A DNA stretch of 64,000 bases from assembly GCA_016708725.1 (NCBI GenBank), contig JADJFE010000017.1, positions 1-64,000 on the forward strand, given 5' to 3'. The notes under the pieces were generated by a model. The model was not told where the DNA came from and did not search any database. It saw nothing but the letters and a program-made list of their open reading frames with translations. Every line of letters begins with the position of its first letter. Positions within the stretch are counted from its first letter, which is position 1. The translations under genes were made by a program, and so were the position numbers. Source of the stretch: Candidatus Aalborgicola bjergmarkensis (lineage in GTDB: Bacteria > Pseudomonadota > Gammaproteobacteria > Burkholderiales > Burkholderiaceae_C). Positions 19,406-29,105 of the stretch are shown here, in pieces.

Positions 19406-19624
19406 TCAGCCTGCCATAGCCTTGTCCAGCAACTGCAAGCCCAAAGATTCTTGCCCGGCACCGCGCGCCGCGCGCAAGCGAAAGCGGGTTTCTGCATCAA
19501 ACTCGGCCAGCATCACCGTGGTCATGTCATCAATCAAACGGTTCAGCGGGGTGCCACGGCTTTTGGCTAATGCCTTCAGGCGGCGGTGTTTCTCGTCAGG
19601 CAAACGCACGGTCAGGGCAGCCAT
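19406..19624 (-). CDS. Ribbon-helix-helix antitoxin
   Basis: The 72-residue protein begins TVRLPDEKHRRLKALAKSRG, a typical RHH DNA-binding motif, and continues LNRLIDDMTTVMLAEFDAET. It probably neutralises the PIN-domain protein encoded directly upstream and represses their shared promoter. The ATG lies 1 bp after the PIN stop, so the two are translationally linked. Unusually, the toxin gene comes first. Confidence 0.82.
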   Translation of the reverse strand: MAALTVRLPDEKHRRLKALAKSRGTPLNRLIDDMTTVMLAEFDAETRFRLRAARGAGQESLGLQLLDKAMAG

Positions 19625-19625
19625 G

Positions 19626-20042
19626 TCATAACTCCTTCAAAAAATCTTCGGGTGAAAGCACCCGTAATGTGGAAAAACGCAACTCTGCGCCGCGCAAATC
19701 ACGCACATTGCGCGTCACGATAATGTCTGCGTCGCCCGCCACGGCCAGTTCGATCAAGTGGTTGTCTGCCTCATCTGGCAAATTGGGACGCCACAAAAAG
19801 TAAATTTTGGTCCATTCACACAGCGCCAAAAAGGTATCAAGCAACGTGCTGCGCTCTGCTGCGTCCAGTCGGCTATTTGCAAACAAGGCATCACGGCCCA
19901 ACACGGCTTCAAATTCGGCCAGCAAAGCCTCACCCATTAACGGCACAACCCGGTGCTGCAAGCAGGCGCGAATCACAGCATTAGATGCACCAACGCCGAT
20001 GCAGGCACCCACAAAAATATTGGTATCAATGACAACGCGCAT
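19626..20042 (-). CDS. PIN-domain toxin (putative ribonuclease)
   Basis: PIN-domain toxins are metal-dependent RNases. The 138-residue product starts MRVVIDTNIFVGACI with the first conserved Asp, carries LLAEFEAVLGRD, and has the DEADNHLIELAVAGDADIIV, TRNVRDLRG block that supplies the remaining acidic residues and the conserved T-x-N. It matches the putative TA toxin PIN subfamily. A second in-frame ATG lies 6 bp upstream at 20048. The gene is transcribed away from the alpha-2-macroglobulin gene. Confidence 0.86.
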   Translation of the reverse strand: MRVVIDTNIFVGACIGVGASNAVIRACLQHRVVPLMGEALLAEFEAVLGRDALFANSRLDAAERSTLLDTFLALCEWTKIYFLWRPNLPDEADNHLIELAVAGDADIIVTRNVRDLRGAELRFSTLRVLSPEDFLKEL

Positions 20043-20107
20043 GGTCAAATGGTAGCAAAATTGCCACCAATTAACAAGCTGCTGATTTTTGACATGAGGG
20101 CTTTACC

Positions 20108-23100
20108 ATGCACCTACGTTTCCTCCTCCGCACACTGGCTGCCACGCTATGCGTTCTATCCTCCGTGGTTCATGCGCAAGGGATAGCCCCAAGCGTGGAT
20201 AGTTTCAGTCCGCAAGGCGAGGTGCGCAGCGTGCAGCAGGTGGCGGTGCGTTTCACCCAGGACATGGTGGCGCTGGGCAAGGCGGATGCACAAGCACCCG
20301 TGCAACTGCAGTGTGATGGCACGCCGCCTGTGTCCACGCGCTGGCTGGACACCCGGCGCTGGGTGGCCGAGTTCACATCCACGCTGCCGATAGGCACACG
20401 CTGCACGGCGCACCTGCGTACCGATCTGCGTGCACTCTCGGGGGCTGCCGTGATGCCTGCCGGGCCTTGGAATTTTCATACGGGCGGCCCCAAGGTCAGC
20501 TGGCAGCAACCCTACAACGGTTATAACGCTTATCAGGTGGTCGAGCAGCAGGTGTTTTTGTTGTATGCGGATGCACCGCTGGCGCGCGACACGCTGGCGG
20601 GCGCGTTGCGTTGCCAGGTCAAGGGACAAGGGGGCGGGCAGGATGATTACCCTGTTACTGTGCTGGACGCCGCCGCGACCAAGGCGCAATGGATCAAGAT
20701 GCGCAGTGCGGATGATTTTGTGCCGGAGCGCACCGTGGCATTGCGTTGCGCGCAGGCACTGCCGGTTGACGCCACAGTGCAACTGGTCTGGGGACGATCC
20801 ATTGCTACTCCCTCGGGCGTGACCAGTGGCAGCGACCAGACGCTGGGGCCGTGGCGCGTGCGCCCGGCGTTTTCGGCCAAGGTGGTCTGTGCGCAGATTG
20901 CCGGAACCACGGGTTGTGACCCGCGCCAGAATCTGCGCGTTGAATTCACCGAACGGGTCAAAACCGAAGCACTGCGCAACGCCAGCCTGCACGGCACGCA
21001 GGGGCAGACGTTCCCGCTCGTACCGCAGTCCCATTTTGAAGAGGGCACTACGCGCACCCTGGTGACGCAGTTGCAGCGCAATGGGGCGCAGGAGCTTTTA
21101 CCCGAGGGCGCTACCTTGAGCCTGCGACTGCCCGATGCCTTGCTGGATGTCGATGGTCGGCGCTTGCGCAACCAGCGTGAATTCCCCAAGGCGCTGCCCA
21201 TTGCCACATTGCCGCCGTACCTGGGTTTTGTCGAAGCCCCCGGTGTCGTGCCCTGGGCCGGGGATCGGTCGCTGCACTGGCCGCTGGCGGTGCGGCGGCT
21301 GGAGCCTTCGGTTGCAGTGCAAGTCATGCGTCTGGGAGGCGCCATGCGCGACCCGGCGGCCAGTGGCAGCGTGCTGCAGCGCCGGGCGCAGGCATCAAAG
21401 CAGGCATTGGCTCTGTGGCACAGCGCACAGGATTGGCCGCAGCGCAGCCCTGGCGCACAAGGCGGCCTGTATCCGGTATTGGCACGCCAGCAGGTGGACT
21501 GGACGCAACTGGAAACCCAAACGGTGGAAGGCAGTGCGGTGGAGACGCTGAATTTTGTGCCGGTCAAGCTGACGCAGCCGGGCTTGTATCTGCTCGAAGC
21601 GCACAGTCCGCGTTTTTCCGAGCACCTGCGCGCGGCCCTGGCCGCCAGCGACTCGGCACCACCAGCCGGGCTGGAGCCGCGCGCTTCGCTGCTGCAGGTC
21701 AGCAACCTCAACCTGAGCGTGCGACTCTCGGCTCTGGGAGACTCCTTGCTGTGGGTCACGGCCATCGACACCGGGCTGCCGGTTGGTGGTGTGGAGGTCG
21801 ATTGGCTCGATTGCCGGGGTGAGGTTTTGGCGCAAGGCAGCACCGATGCGCAGGGCTTGATGCCAATCAGCGCCAGTGCCACACGCACCGCCGCCACGCA
21901 ACGCTGCCAGGGCGTGTCCGGCGCTGGACACTTCGGGCTGGCGGTGGTGGCGCGCAAGGGCGACGATCTTGCCGTGCTGGGCGACATAGGTTCCGGCCAC
22001 GCCCATCGCTATGGATTTGATAGTTACTCCCGCACATCCAGTCTGGGCCACACGGTATTTGACCGTACATTGTTCAAAGCCGGGGAAACGGTGTCCATGC
22101 AGCATCTGCAGCGTTTGCTCACGGCGGACGGCTTTGCCTTTCCCCCACAGGGTAGCGGCAAGGTCGAGCTGCGTTTTCAGGACGGCGGCCTGGTCGCCAC
22201 GCTGCCCGTGCAGTGGGATGCGGCAGGCAGCGCGACGAGCCAGTGGCACATCCCCGAAACGGCCAAACTCGGGCGCTACACGGCCAGCGTCACCGGATCG
22301 GATGGCCGCGCACACCAGGCCAGCTTTCAGGTAGAAGAGTTTCGCACCCCGGTGTTCGAGGCCGCATTGACGGGAAGCGCGCAGTGGAGCGCCGGGCAGC
22401 AGCGCCTGCCGCTGGCGCTGCGCCTGAGCTATCTGGCGGGTGGTGCGGCTACCGGGGAGTCGGTGAGCGTAGCCGGTCAATACGTGGCGGGTGCCACTGC
22501 GCCGGTGCCGGGTTTTGTTTTCAGCGATGCCACACTGCCCGATTGGCAGGCACCGGCTTTTACCACGCTGGCGACCCGGCTCGATGCACAAGGACAAGCA
22601 CAGCTTGACCCTGCCCTGCCCGTCTTCGACAGACCCGTGACGCTGAACGCCGAGATGAAGTTTTCCGACCCGAACGGGGAAGTACAAACCGTAGGACAAA
22701 GCTTTGCCCTGTGGTCCAGCCCGATCCGGCTTGGCATGCGCGCCACACCCCAGTCCAAAGTCGGGCAAGCCCGCACAAGCGTGCGCCTGCAGTCCGTGGT
22801 GCTGGATGCCAATAATCAGCCATTGGTTAAAAAGCCGTTGACGCTCACCGCCCGGCCCGTGCGCTGGGATGGGCGCCACACCAGGTCGAAGTCGATTGCG
22901 TGGCTGGGGCCTGTGCGCACCGTATGCCAGCAAGACAGCGATGAACGCGGGCAGATTGCCTGCGATTGGGCCGATGTGCCCGAAAAAGAGGATGCAGACT
23001 GGCTGTTTGCTGTAAATGCGCAGGAGTCAAGTACTACCAGCATCACCAGCAGCCAGGTGGTGTACCGCTACCAGTTGCGCTGGGCACCGAGCGCCGAAGT

Positions 23101-26062
23101 GCTGGCGCTGGCACCGGGGCAGACGCAGCCGCTGGCAGCCGGTGCACCGGCACGGCTGCATATCCAGGCACCCTTCTGGCCGGCAACGGTGTTGCTGAGT
23201 GTCGAGCGCGAGGGCGTTCTGCAAGCCAGTACCCATCGGCTGACGCAGACCAGCAACCAGATTGAGCTGCCGCTACAGGCACATTTTGCACCCAATGTGC
23301 GGATTGCGGCGCGTTTTGTGCGCGGGCTGAACGACGTGCCCACGGCCTCTGCCGATGCAGCGCCCGTGCTCACCGCAGAACACCAGCTGGCCGTAAAAAT
23401 TGCCCCGGATCGCTTTGCCCTGGATGTGCGCGTGCAAACTGATCCTACCCATGCTCGTATTGCACCCGGCGGGACGGCCCAGGTACACGTCACGGTGCGC
23501 CAACGCCAGGGAGGTAAGGTGGCCGCCGGAGCGCGTGTGACCCTGGTGGCCGTGGACGAGGCCTTGCTGGCGCTCAAGGGCAACCCGAGCTGGAATGTGC
23601 TGGATGCGCTGTTGCGCGAGCGCTCCATTAGCGTTTCCGGCAGTGCGCTGGACCGCTTGCTGCGCCATAAACTCCGTTTTGGCCCGCAGCCAGCCTACTG
23701 GCCGCCCGACGACATGGCGCGCGCGTCCGAGGCGCCAGCAGCACTTTTCAAGGCCGAGCAGGACGGCGCCAACGCCCCGATGAAAGCGGCACGCATGGCA
23801 TCTGCGCCCGCGCCAGCCCCGGCGATGGTTGCGGGCGCGGCCAGCGCCGACATCGACGCCGCCAAAGAGGCGTCATCGGACGGCAGCCGCACCCGCAGCA
23901 ACTTCAGTTCGCTGGCGCTGTGGCGTACCGATGTCGTGCTGGATGCCCAGGGCACGGCGCGTGTGCCCGTCACCTTCAACGACAGCCTGACACGCTGGCG
24001 CATCGTAGCCCTGGCTGTGGATGGCGCCGACCGCTTTGGCCACGGTCAAACCAGTGTCGAAGTCAGCCAGGCGCTGCAACTGTATTCCGGTTTGCCACCT
24101 CTGCTGCGCAGTGGCGACCGCCTGACGCAACAAGTCACCGTGCGCAATACGGGCAATGCGCCCTTGCATCTGGAATTCAGCGCCGTGGCCCGTGCCCTGC
24201 GTTCTGCGGACGCACCAGCCGCTGCGGCATGCGACACTGCAAACCGCCAAAACAACTGCGCTGCGGCCACTGCCGAGCAGGATGCCGTGGCGCGTGGCCT
24301 GCGTGTGCAGCGCAGCCTCACCCTGGCGCCAGGACAAGCGCAAGACGTAGCATGGCCGGTGGCTGTGCCCGAAGGGGTGGAGCGACTGGACTGGGACATT
24401 GAAACGCGCAGCGTTGCCCCTGCTGAGCGTGACCACCTGCAGATCAGCCAGCGTGTCGTGGCCGCCCTGCCCGTGACGGTGCGCCAATCAACCCTTTTGC
24501 AGATCAAGGGCGAAGCCAGCTTACCCGTCAGCCGTCCCAGCGATGCCCAGCCCAACCAGGGCGGCGTGCAGGTGGCCTTGAGCGACAGCCTGGTACGCAC
24601 CGCCTTGCAACAGGTGCGCCGCTGGATGGCGGACTACCCGTTTGCCTGTCTGGAACAAAAAGCCAGCAAACTGGTCGCAGCGGGGGATGCCGCTGGCTGG
24701 AACCGATTGATGCAGGAATTGCCCAAATACCTCGACCAGAACGGCCTGGCACGCTACTTTAACGAGAGCACACTAACGGGCAGCGAGGTTCTTACGGCCT
24801 ATCTTCTGGATGTGGCACAGGCCACAGGCTGGGCCATTCCTGAAGCCGCACGCCAGAAAATGCTCGCCGGTCTACAGCGCGCCTGGACCCAGGCCGATCC
24901 GCTGGACTGGCAACCCTGGCGCACGCCGGTGAGCAACACGGCGCGCCAACTCGCGCTGCAGGCCACGCTGGCATCCCAGGGACACTTGCGCAGCATGGAA
25001 GCGATCCGCGTTCGCCCGGAAGACCTCAACCAGCTCCCTACGCTTGCGCTGGTAGACTGGGCGCGCACCCTGCTGGCCCTGCCGCCCACGCCGGACAGCA
25101 CGACCGCTTTGCAACAGGCCGCGATGCAACTGCGCAGCCGCTACGACGTGCAGGGCACACGCCTGAACTGGCGCAGCGATGACCGTGACCACTGGTGGTG
25201 GTGGATGTGGAACGGCGATGTGGCCATGGCCCGCAGCGTGGTGCTGGTTCAGCAATGGCAGCAGCGCGATGCCTCCTGGCAGGCCGATCTGCCGCTGCTG
25301 ATTCAAGGGCTGATTGGGCGCCAGCAGCAGGGGCGCTGGGGCACGACGGTCGCCAATGTCTGGGGCACACTGGCGCTGCAAACCTTCGCCACCAGCACCG
25401 AAGCCGGTCCGGTCACCGGCAAAACCACGCTGACGCTGGCATCAACCGATGGAGCGCCCGTGACCGTGAACTGGCCGCAGCCACCCGTGACCCTGCTGCG
25501 CCAGGACAACAAGCAATCCGATAAGCAATCCGATACCCGCTTGCTGCTTGCACACCAGGGCAGCGGTGCGCCCTGGGCCAATGTCAGCATCACGGCGGCG
25601 GTGCGCCTGCAGCAGCCGTACCACGCGGGTCTGCAGGTTGAAAAAACCATCACACCAGTGGAGCAAAAACAACCCGGACAATGGTCGGTGGGCGATGTGG
25701 TGCGTGTGACGCTCAAGCTGCAATCGCAGGCGGAACTGACCTGGGTGGCGGTGCTGGACCCCGTACCCTCGGGTGCCACCATTCTGGGCCGTGGTCTGGG
25801 GCGCGAGAGCCAGCTGGCCCAACAGGGCCAAGGCAGCAGCGGTGGAGCCTGGCCATCGTATATCGAGCGCGCCCATGACAGTTACCGAGCCTACTACCGC
25901 TGGGTGCCACGCGGCACCTGGAGCATCGACTACAGCATGCGTCTGAACAACGCCGGCACCTTCGAGCTACCCGCCACCCGCACCGAGGCGTTGTACGCTC
26001 CGGAAATCTTTGGCGAAAGCCCCAATCCGGTCTGGATTGTCAAGGCAGCAGGGGAAAAATAA
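20108..26062 (+). CDS. Bacterial alpha-2-macroglobulin family protein (thioester type)
   Basis: Bacterial alpha-2-macroglobulins are large periplasmic protease traps thought to protect the cell envelope. The 1984-residue protein has a Sec signal peptide (LAATLCVLSSVVHAQG) with no lipobox, so it is probably soluble in the periplasm. A series of MG-type beta domains follows, then the A2M core (FSSLALWRTDVVLDAQGTAR, VPVTFNDSLTRWRIVALAVD) around residue 1260. The thioester motif CLEQ is intact at residues 1514-1517, inside the alpha-helical domain. The closing segment (TRTEALYAPEIFGESPN) is the family's usual C terminus. In many proteobacteria this gene sits next to pbpC; here tRNA-Pro and an integrated island follow instead, and a pbpC remnant is found at 59.0 kb. 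Confidence 0.96.
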   Translation: MHLRFLLRTLAATLCVLSSVVHAQGIAPSVDSFSPQGEVRSVQQVAVRFTQDMVALGKADAQAPVQLQCDGTPPVSTRWLDTRRWVAEFTSTLPIGTRCTAHLRTDLRALSGAAVMPAGPWNFHTGGPKVSWQQPYNGYNAYQVVEQQVFLLYADAPLARDTLAGALRCQVKGQGGGQDDYPVTVLDAAATKAQWIKMRSADDFVPERTVALRCAQALPVDATVQLVWGRSIATPSGVTSGSDQTLGPWRVRPAFSAKVVCAQIAGTTGCDPRQNLRVEFTERVKTEALRNASLHGTQGQTFPLVPQSHFEEGTTRTLVTQLQRNGAQELLPEGATLSLRLPDALLDVDGRRLRNQREFPKALPIATLPPYLGFVEAPGVVPWAGDRSLHWPLAVRRLEPSVAVQVMRLGGAMRDPAASGSVLQRRAQASKQALALWHSAQDWPQRSPGAQGGLYPVLARQQVDWTQLETQTVEGSAVETLNFVPVKLTQPGLYLLEAHSPRFSEHLRAALAASDSAPPAGLEPRASLLQVSNLNLSVRLSALGDSLLWVTAIDTGLPVGGVEVDWLDCRGEVLAQGSTDAQGLMPISASATRTAATQRCQGVSGAGHFGLAVVARKGDDLAVLGDIGSGHAHRYGFDSYSRTSSLGHTVFDRTLFKAGETVSMQHLQRLLTADGFAFPPQGSGKVELRFQDGGLVATLPVQWDAAGSATSQWHIPETAKLGRYTASVTGSDGRAHQASFQVEEFRTPVFEAALTGSAQWSAGQQRLPLALRLSYLAGGAATGESVSVAGQYVAGATAPVPGFVFSDATLPDWQAPAFTTLATRLDAQGQAQLDPALPVFDRPVTLNAEMKFSDPNGEVQTVGQSFALWSSPIRLGMRATPQSKVGQARTSVRLQSVVLDANNQPLVKKPLTLTARPVRWDGRHTRSKSIAWLGPVRTVCQQDSDERGQIACDWADVPEKEDADWLFAVNAQESSTTSITSSQVVYRYQLRWAPSAEVLALAPGQTQPLAAGAPARLHIQAPFWPATVLLSVEREGVLQASTHRLTQTSNQIELPLQAHFAPNVRIAARFVRGLNDVPTASADAAPVLTAEHQLAVKIAPDRFALDVRVQTDPTHARIAPGGTAQVHVTVRQRQGGKVAAGARVTLVAVDEALLALKGNPSWNVLDALLRERSISVSGSALDRLLRHKLRFGPQPAYWPPDDMARASEAPAALFKAEQDGANAPMKAARMASAPAPAPAMVAGAASADIDAAKEASSDGSRTRSNFSSLALWRTDVVLDAQGTARVPVTFNDSLTRWRIVALAVDGADRFGHGQTSVEVSQALQLYSGLPPLLRSGDRLTQQVTVRNTGNAPLHLEFSAVARALRSADAPAAAACDTANRQNNCAAATAEQDAVARGLRVQRSLTLAPGQAQDVAWPVAVPEGVERLDWDIETRSVAPAERDHLQISQRVVAALPVTVRQSTLLQIKGEASLPVSRPSDAQPNQGGVQVALSDSLVRTALQQVRRWMADYPFACLEQKASKLVAAGDAAGWNRLMQELPKYLDQNGLARYFNESTLTGSEVLTAYLLDVAQATGWAIPEAARQKMLAGLQRAWTQADPLDWQPWRTPVSNTARQLALQATLASQGHLRSMEAIRVRPEDLNQLPTLALVDWARTLLALPPTPDSTTALQQAAMQLRSRYDVQGTRLNWRSDDRDHWWWWMWNGDVAMARSVVLVQQWQQRDASWQADLPLLIQGLIGRQQQGRWGTTVANVWGTLALQTFATSTEAGPVTGKTTLTLASTDGAPVTVNWPQPPVTLLRQDNKQSDKQSDTRLLLAHQGSGAPWANVSITAAVRLQQPYHAGLQVEKTITPVEQKQPGQWSVGDVVRVTLKLQSQAELTWVAVLDPVPSGATILGRGLGRESQLAQQGQGSSGGAWPSYIERAHDSYRAYYRWVPRGTWSIDYSMRLNNAGTFELPATRTEALYAPEIFGESPNPVWIVKAAGEK

Positions 26063-26100
26063 ATCGCTGCGCATCCATCGGATACAATGCGCGACGTATT

Positions 26101-26177
26101 CGGTGTGTGGCGCAGCCTGGTAGCGCACTTGCATGGGGTGCAAGGGGTCGAAGGTTCGAATCCTTTCACACCGACCA
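26101..26177 (+). tRNA. tRNA-Pro (anticodon GGG)
   Basis: The 77-base sequence folds as a complete cloverleaf with encoded CCA: acceptor CGGTGTG/CACACCG, D stem GCGC/GCGC, anticodon stem CTTGC/GCAAG with loop ATGGGGT (GGG at 34-36), T stem GAAGG/CCTTT with loop TTCGAAT. The 3' 45 bases are duplicated exactly at 44953-44997, which marks it as the integration site of an island. Confidence 0.97.
26133..26177 (+). other. attL (45 bp, 3' end of tRNA-Pro)
   Basis: These 45 bases run from the anticodon loop to the CCA of tRNA-Pro and match 44953-44997 without a mismatch. The bases just outside differ (gc before, tatg after, versus ga and cgag), which fixes the repeat length. Confidence 0.92.
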
Positions 26178-26189
26178 TATGAATCAAGG

Positions 26190-26222
26190 ACTTAGCTTCG
26201 AGAGAGGCTAAGTACTTTCTTC
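26190..26222 (+). terminator. Terminator-like hairpin after tRNA-Pro
   Basis: ACTTAGC pairs with GCTAAGT across a 10-base loop and is followed by ACTTTCTTCTTT. The T tract is interrupted, so it is a moderate-quality intrinsic terminator supplied by the island end. Confidence 0.5.
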
Positions 26223-26243
26223 TTTGGGGCTCCGATTGTGTTC

Positions 26244-26270
26244 CTGGTTGCCGTTCAGTTGCCGTTTCTC
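26244..26270 (+). repeat. Arm-type repeat near attL
   Basis: This 27 bp sequence contains two near-tandem copies of GTTGCCGTT(C/T) spaced 11 bp apart and matches 44803-44829 at 26 of 27 positions in the same orientation. The position, 67 bp inside attL, fits integrase or excisionase arm binding sites. Confidence 0.6.
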
Positions 26271-26466
26271 TAACGCCTTGTTGACGGTAGTAGATTAGAG
26301 GCTGCCACGCAGTCGGCGGCTTTGCTTTTGTGCAACGCAAGCTAGGAGCGTTTGCTGCTTTAATTGATCGCTAGGCTAACGAGGTTTGCCAGCAAACGGA
26401 ACCGGACGGGTGGAATAGCGAATGACCACCGCCGCAAGGCGACGATGATCATTGGTTTGCCAAGAC

Positions 26467-26862
26467 CTACTCTCGCAATCCTTTCTTCAACCCCTCCAAA
26501 TAATCAAACCCCGGCGGCTTCCCAGGAGCCGAGATCAGGAGTCTCGGCATTTCGACCGTGACTTGTCCATCATTCTCCGTGATCAGAGCCGAGCGGCGGA
26601 CTGCCAGCGGTCTGAAAGCCGCATCCCCCTGTTTTCTCGTGTAAGCCCAGGTCGATCCGTCGATTTGTACCGACGGTGCAAAGACGCGTAGCAGATGCCC
26701 CTCTCTCCACAGCCTATCCAGGTAGGCTGATAGCCTGCTGACGTTGGGGGCGTATGCCTGGATTCGGGGCAACGCGAACAGCTCTGCGCTACCCATGGGC
26801 CGGGAGGCGGATTGCAGTGCGTTAGAAAGAACGGGAAAGAGTTTGGTTTCAAGATTTTTCAT
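26467..26862 (-). CDS. Hypothetical island protein
   Basis: The 131-residue product starts MKNLETKLFPVLSNALQSAS and contains YAPNVSRLSAYLDRLWREGH followed by LLRVFAPSVQIDGSTWAYTR, a pattern suggestive of a winged-helix-like DNA-binding domain although no family is recognised. The ATG at 26862 was preferred to the upstream in-frame extension, which overlaps low-complexity sequence. It is the island gene closest to attL and follows the 26988-27803 gene on the same strand after 125 bp. Confidence 0.6.
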   Translation of the reverse strand: MKNLETKLFPVLSNALQSASRPMGSAELFALPRIQAYAPNVSRLSAYLDRLWREGHLLRVFAPSVQIDGSTWAYTRKQGDAAFRPLAVRRSALITENDGQVTVEMPRLLISAPGKPPGFDYLEGLKKGLRE

Positions 26863-26987
26863 GAAATGACTTTCAAAAGAATGACAAGTGCTGGCTACCA
26901 CGGTGTGATAGCCAGCGATGAGTGGTGGGATGGGGTCTTGGTTTGTTCGATATTGCCTTTCGGTTTGTTGAAATAAATCTGTTCGTG

Positions 26988-27803
26988 TCAGGCAGCCTTC
27001 CCTGCCAGCGCCTCCAGCAGGGTTGCGCTCGCCGCTATGTCGTTGCACCCAAGCGCAACTCTTCCCCGATGGGAAACCGCGAAATCCTTGAGATCAATAG
27101 CAGCGACATCAACCCGTGCCAGACACGACAGCAGCTCGCGTGCAGTCAAGGCGATGGGGATTAATTCCGGTTCGCCGTCTTCCTTACCCTGCTCGATCCA
27201 GCTCTGAGCCCCCGACAGAGTCGTGAACAGATCGACACCTCGTGCGCTGCTCGAATCGACCGGGTCACCCTTGGCAAGGTGGAAATAGAAATCGGGCAGC
27301 CCGACACTGTTAGCCAAAGTCCAAACCTGCAACTGCCCTGCGGCCAGAACCAACGGGTGTAAGTCACCTCGCTCGATGCGCCAGACACCGTCCGGGCCGC
27401 TTGCAGAGAGATGCGGGACGATGAGCAGCTCGGAGGTCGTCAGCACGTCCAGTTCTTCAACCGGTACTTGCGTGCGACCAATGAGCACCATTGCACCGCC
27501 GAAGCCGAAGCGATTCTTGCTAATGGCTGATCGTAGATAAGGCTTTGCCCATCCACCGGCGTGTCGCAGATAGGCGATCAGGTGGGGTAGCAGCGCGAGT
27601 CCTTTGGGTCCACAGTGCAGAAGCATCGGGTACGACAACGCCTGCTCATCGTCGCTCAGTGGCCCAAGGCTTGCTGAAGGCTTGAATGCTGTGAATGTCC
27701 AGCGAATGATTTGTTGCTGCTCCAAGGCCAGCAGGCGGTTTCGGTCTTGCTGGCTGCATTGCAGCTGCTTGGAGCCAAATGGGATAGTGGCGGTTTCAGC
27801 CAT
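26988..27803 (-). CDS. Hypothetical island protein
   Basis: The 271-residue product starts MAETATIPFGSKQLQCSQQD. It is predicted soluble, with no signal peptide and no membrane helix, and includes a segment rich in hydrophobic strands (LLHCGPKGLALLPHLIAYLR, GAMVLIGRTQVPVEELDVLT). The open frame continues upstream to 28217 only because the T-free tract there cannot encode stops on this strand, so the ATG at 27803 was chosen. No family is recognised. It may form an operon with the gene at 26467. Confidence 0.65.
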   Translation of the reverse strand: MAETATIPFGSKQLQCSQQDRNRLLALEQQQIIRWTFTAFKPSASLGPLSDDEQALSYPMLLHCGPKGLALLPHLIAYLRHAGGWAKPYLRSAISKNRFGFGGAMVLIGRTQVPVEELDVLTTSELLIVPHLSASGPDGVWRIERGDLHPLVLAAGQLQVWTLANSVGLPDFYFHLAKGDPVDSSSARGVDLFTTLSGAQSWIEQGKEDGEPELIPIALTARELLSCLARVDVAAIDLKDFAVSHRGRVALGCNDIAASATLLEALAGKAA

Positions 27804-27894
27804 GATGAATTCCTTTATGAAGGTTGGGAGAAATGCTTTGCACCGGAATTGATGCAAAGCGGGGGAGATGGGGTGGTTGTCAGCCACGATGGCG

Positions 27895-28380
27895 ATCAAG
27901 GGGACAAAAGAGCAGAAGCAACGCAAAGCGCATGACACCAACTGCCTTGCAGCCAGACTGCATGTCACACCGACGGCCTGCGCACGGCCAAGCGAGAAAT
28001 GCACGCGACTGCCACACACGCGAGACCCGCGAGAACACCAGCGAGACGCCACACGCACGCGAGCGCCACACCACACACACGAAGGCCGCAGCGCCACGCA
28101 CACCACGCACAAAACACAAGAAAAAACAAGCACCGATAGCAAAGACTCATACAGCCCGGCGAGCTTGCTCGCCGGAATGCCAACGAGGCACAGCGCCGGG
28201 GAAAGCACGCCAATCACACAGGCGAGCGTGGCGCGAAGGCCAAAAGCAAGACAAGAGAGCGAGAAGCGCCGCAGGCATAGCTAATGCAGAGCCAACGTCA
28301 ACAGCCGCCGCCCAGGCAAGAGCAGCGAAGGGGACAAGAAGGGGCTAAAGATGGCCGATGCCGGGGCGTGGGCTTAGTAG
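27895..28380. other. T-depleted non-coding tract with an embedded GC hairpin
   Basis: From 28011 to 28135 the plus strand has 125 consecutive bases without a single T, and the flanks are also T-poor. Long open frames run through it on both strands, but their products are low-complexity and unlike proteins. CGGCGAGC/GCTCGCCG forms a tight hairpin at about 28157-28174. I see no gene here; it may be a leader, an origin-related region or a structured transcript. Confidence 0.6.
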
Positions 28381-28554
28381 GGTCCCCTATGGCCTGGGAG
28401 AGAAATCCGAATCCGAGGTGGGAGTGGCTTTGTGGACTAGGGGGAGGGGAGACTCACGTCTCCGCGTTTAGCGATCTTTCAAAAAAAAATCAAAAAATTT
28501 TCTAGCAAAAAAAAAACGCCAAAGAATCGAATCGCCTACCGTACGCAAGCTAAC

Positions 28555-29105
28555 ACAGCAGGCGCTGAATTCACAGCGCGTGCTGCTTCAGCGTGGGAGC
28601 GGTAGGCGATGGTGGATACCTGCTGCCCGGTGCTCAGGCGAAGATTGATTTAGCGCTGGAGAAGTTCCTAGCGGCACATGGTTGGGAGAGTTTTATCAAT
28701 GCACAGACCGACCACACCGGTCTCCCAAAAGGTCAACAGACGCTGTCTGGGGGAAGTGAAGGGCGTAAACTCAACGCCCAAACAGGAGAGCCAGATGCCC
28801 AAACAAAACTCATCACCAGACTCGCTAATGATCGACGCAGCGCGTTCGCTGATGCAGGACCAGAAGGCGTATATGGAGGAGCTGGACAGACGGTTTCGTT
28901 CGGTCCTGCCCGAGACGCCCAAGGGCTCTTCCTTCTGGATACGCACGGTGCGCATTCCTTCGTCATCCCCGCCGAACTCCTCTCAGCTGCCAGAAAAAAG
29001 CTGACGGAGTACCCGGCTGACCGCGCCGCAGACGTGACCCCAGAGCAGTGGAGCAAGATGGAGGGCTGGGTACCGAGCGTCTACGAAAGCTACAAGAACA
29101 TCTAG
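28555..29105 (+). pseudogene. Fragment of polyvalent protein, 5' truncated
   Basis: This frame parallels part of the larger downstream gene: AGAEF and GDGGYL..GAQAKIDL correspond to AGAEFSARGG and YGGYLREGTQAKVDI there. It then carries the linker TGLPKGQQTLSGGSEGRKLN and the module ITRLANDRRSAFADAG, ending VPSVYESYKNI at 29105. There is no convincing start codon, and a stop interrupts the reading near 28600. It is best read as a leftover of a recombined or decayed multi-module gene. Confidence 0.65.

Noticed and set aside
20647..22933. Long minus-strand ORFs of 446 and 512 residues opposite the alpha-2-macroglobulin gene
   Set aside because: They are shadows of a GC-rich gene with no recognisable domains and arginine/serine- or proline-rich composition.
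25930..26340. Minus-strand ORF with MVGVKGFEPSTPCTP over the tRNA-Pro
   Set aside because: This peptide is a known false translation of tRNA genes. The same reading recurs at 44768-44998 over the tRNA fragment.
27824..28348. Plus-strand ORFs through the T-free tract
   Set aside because: They are open only for compositional reasons. Products are R/T/A/H-rich low-complexity sequence with no start signals.
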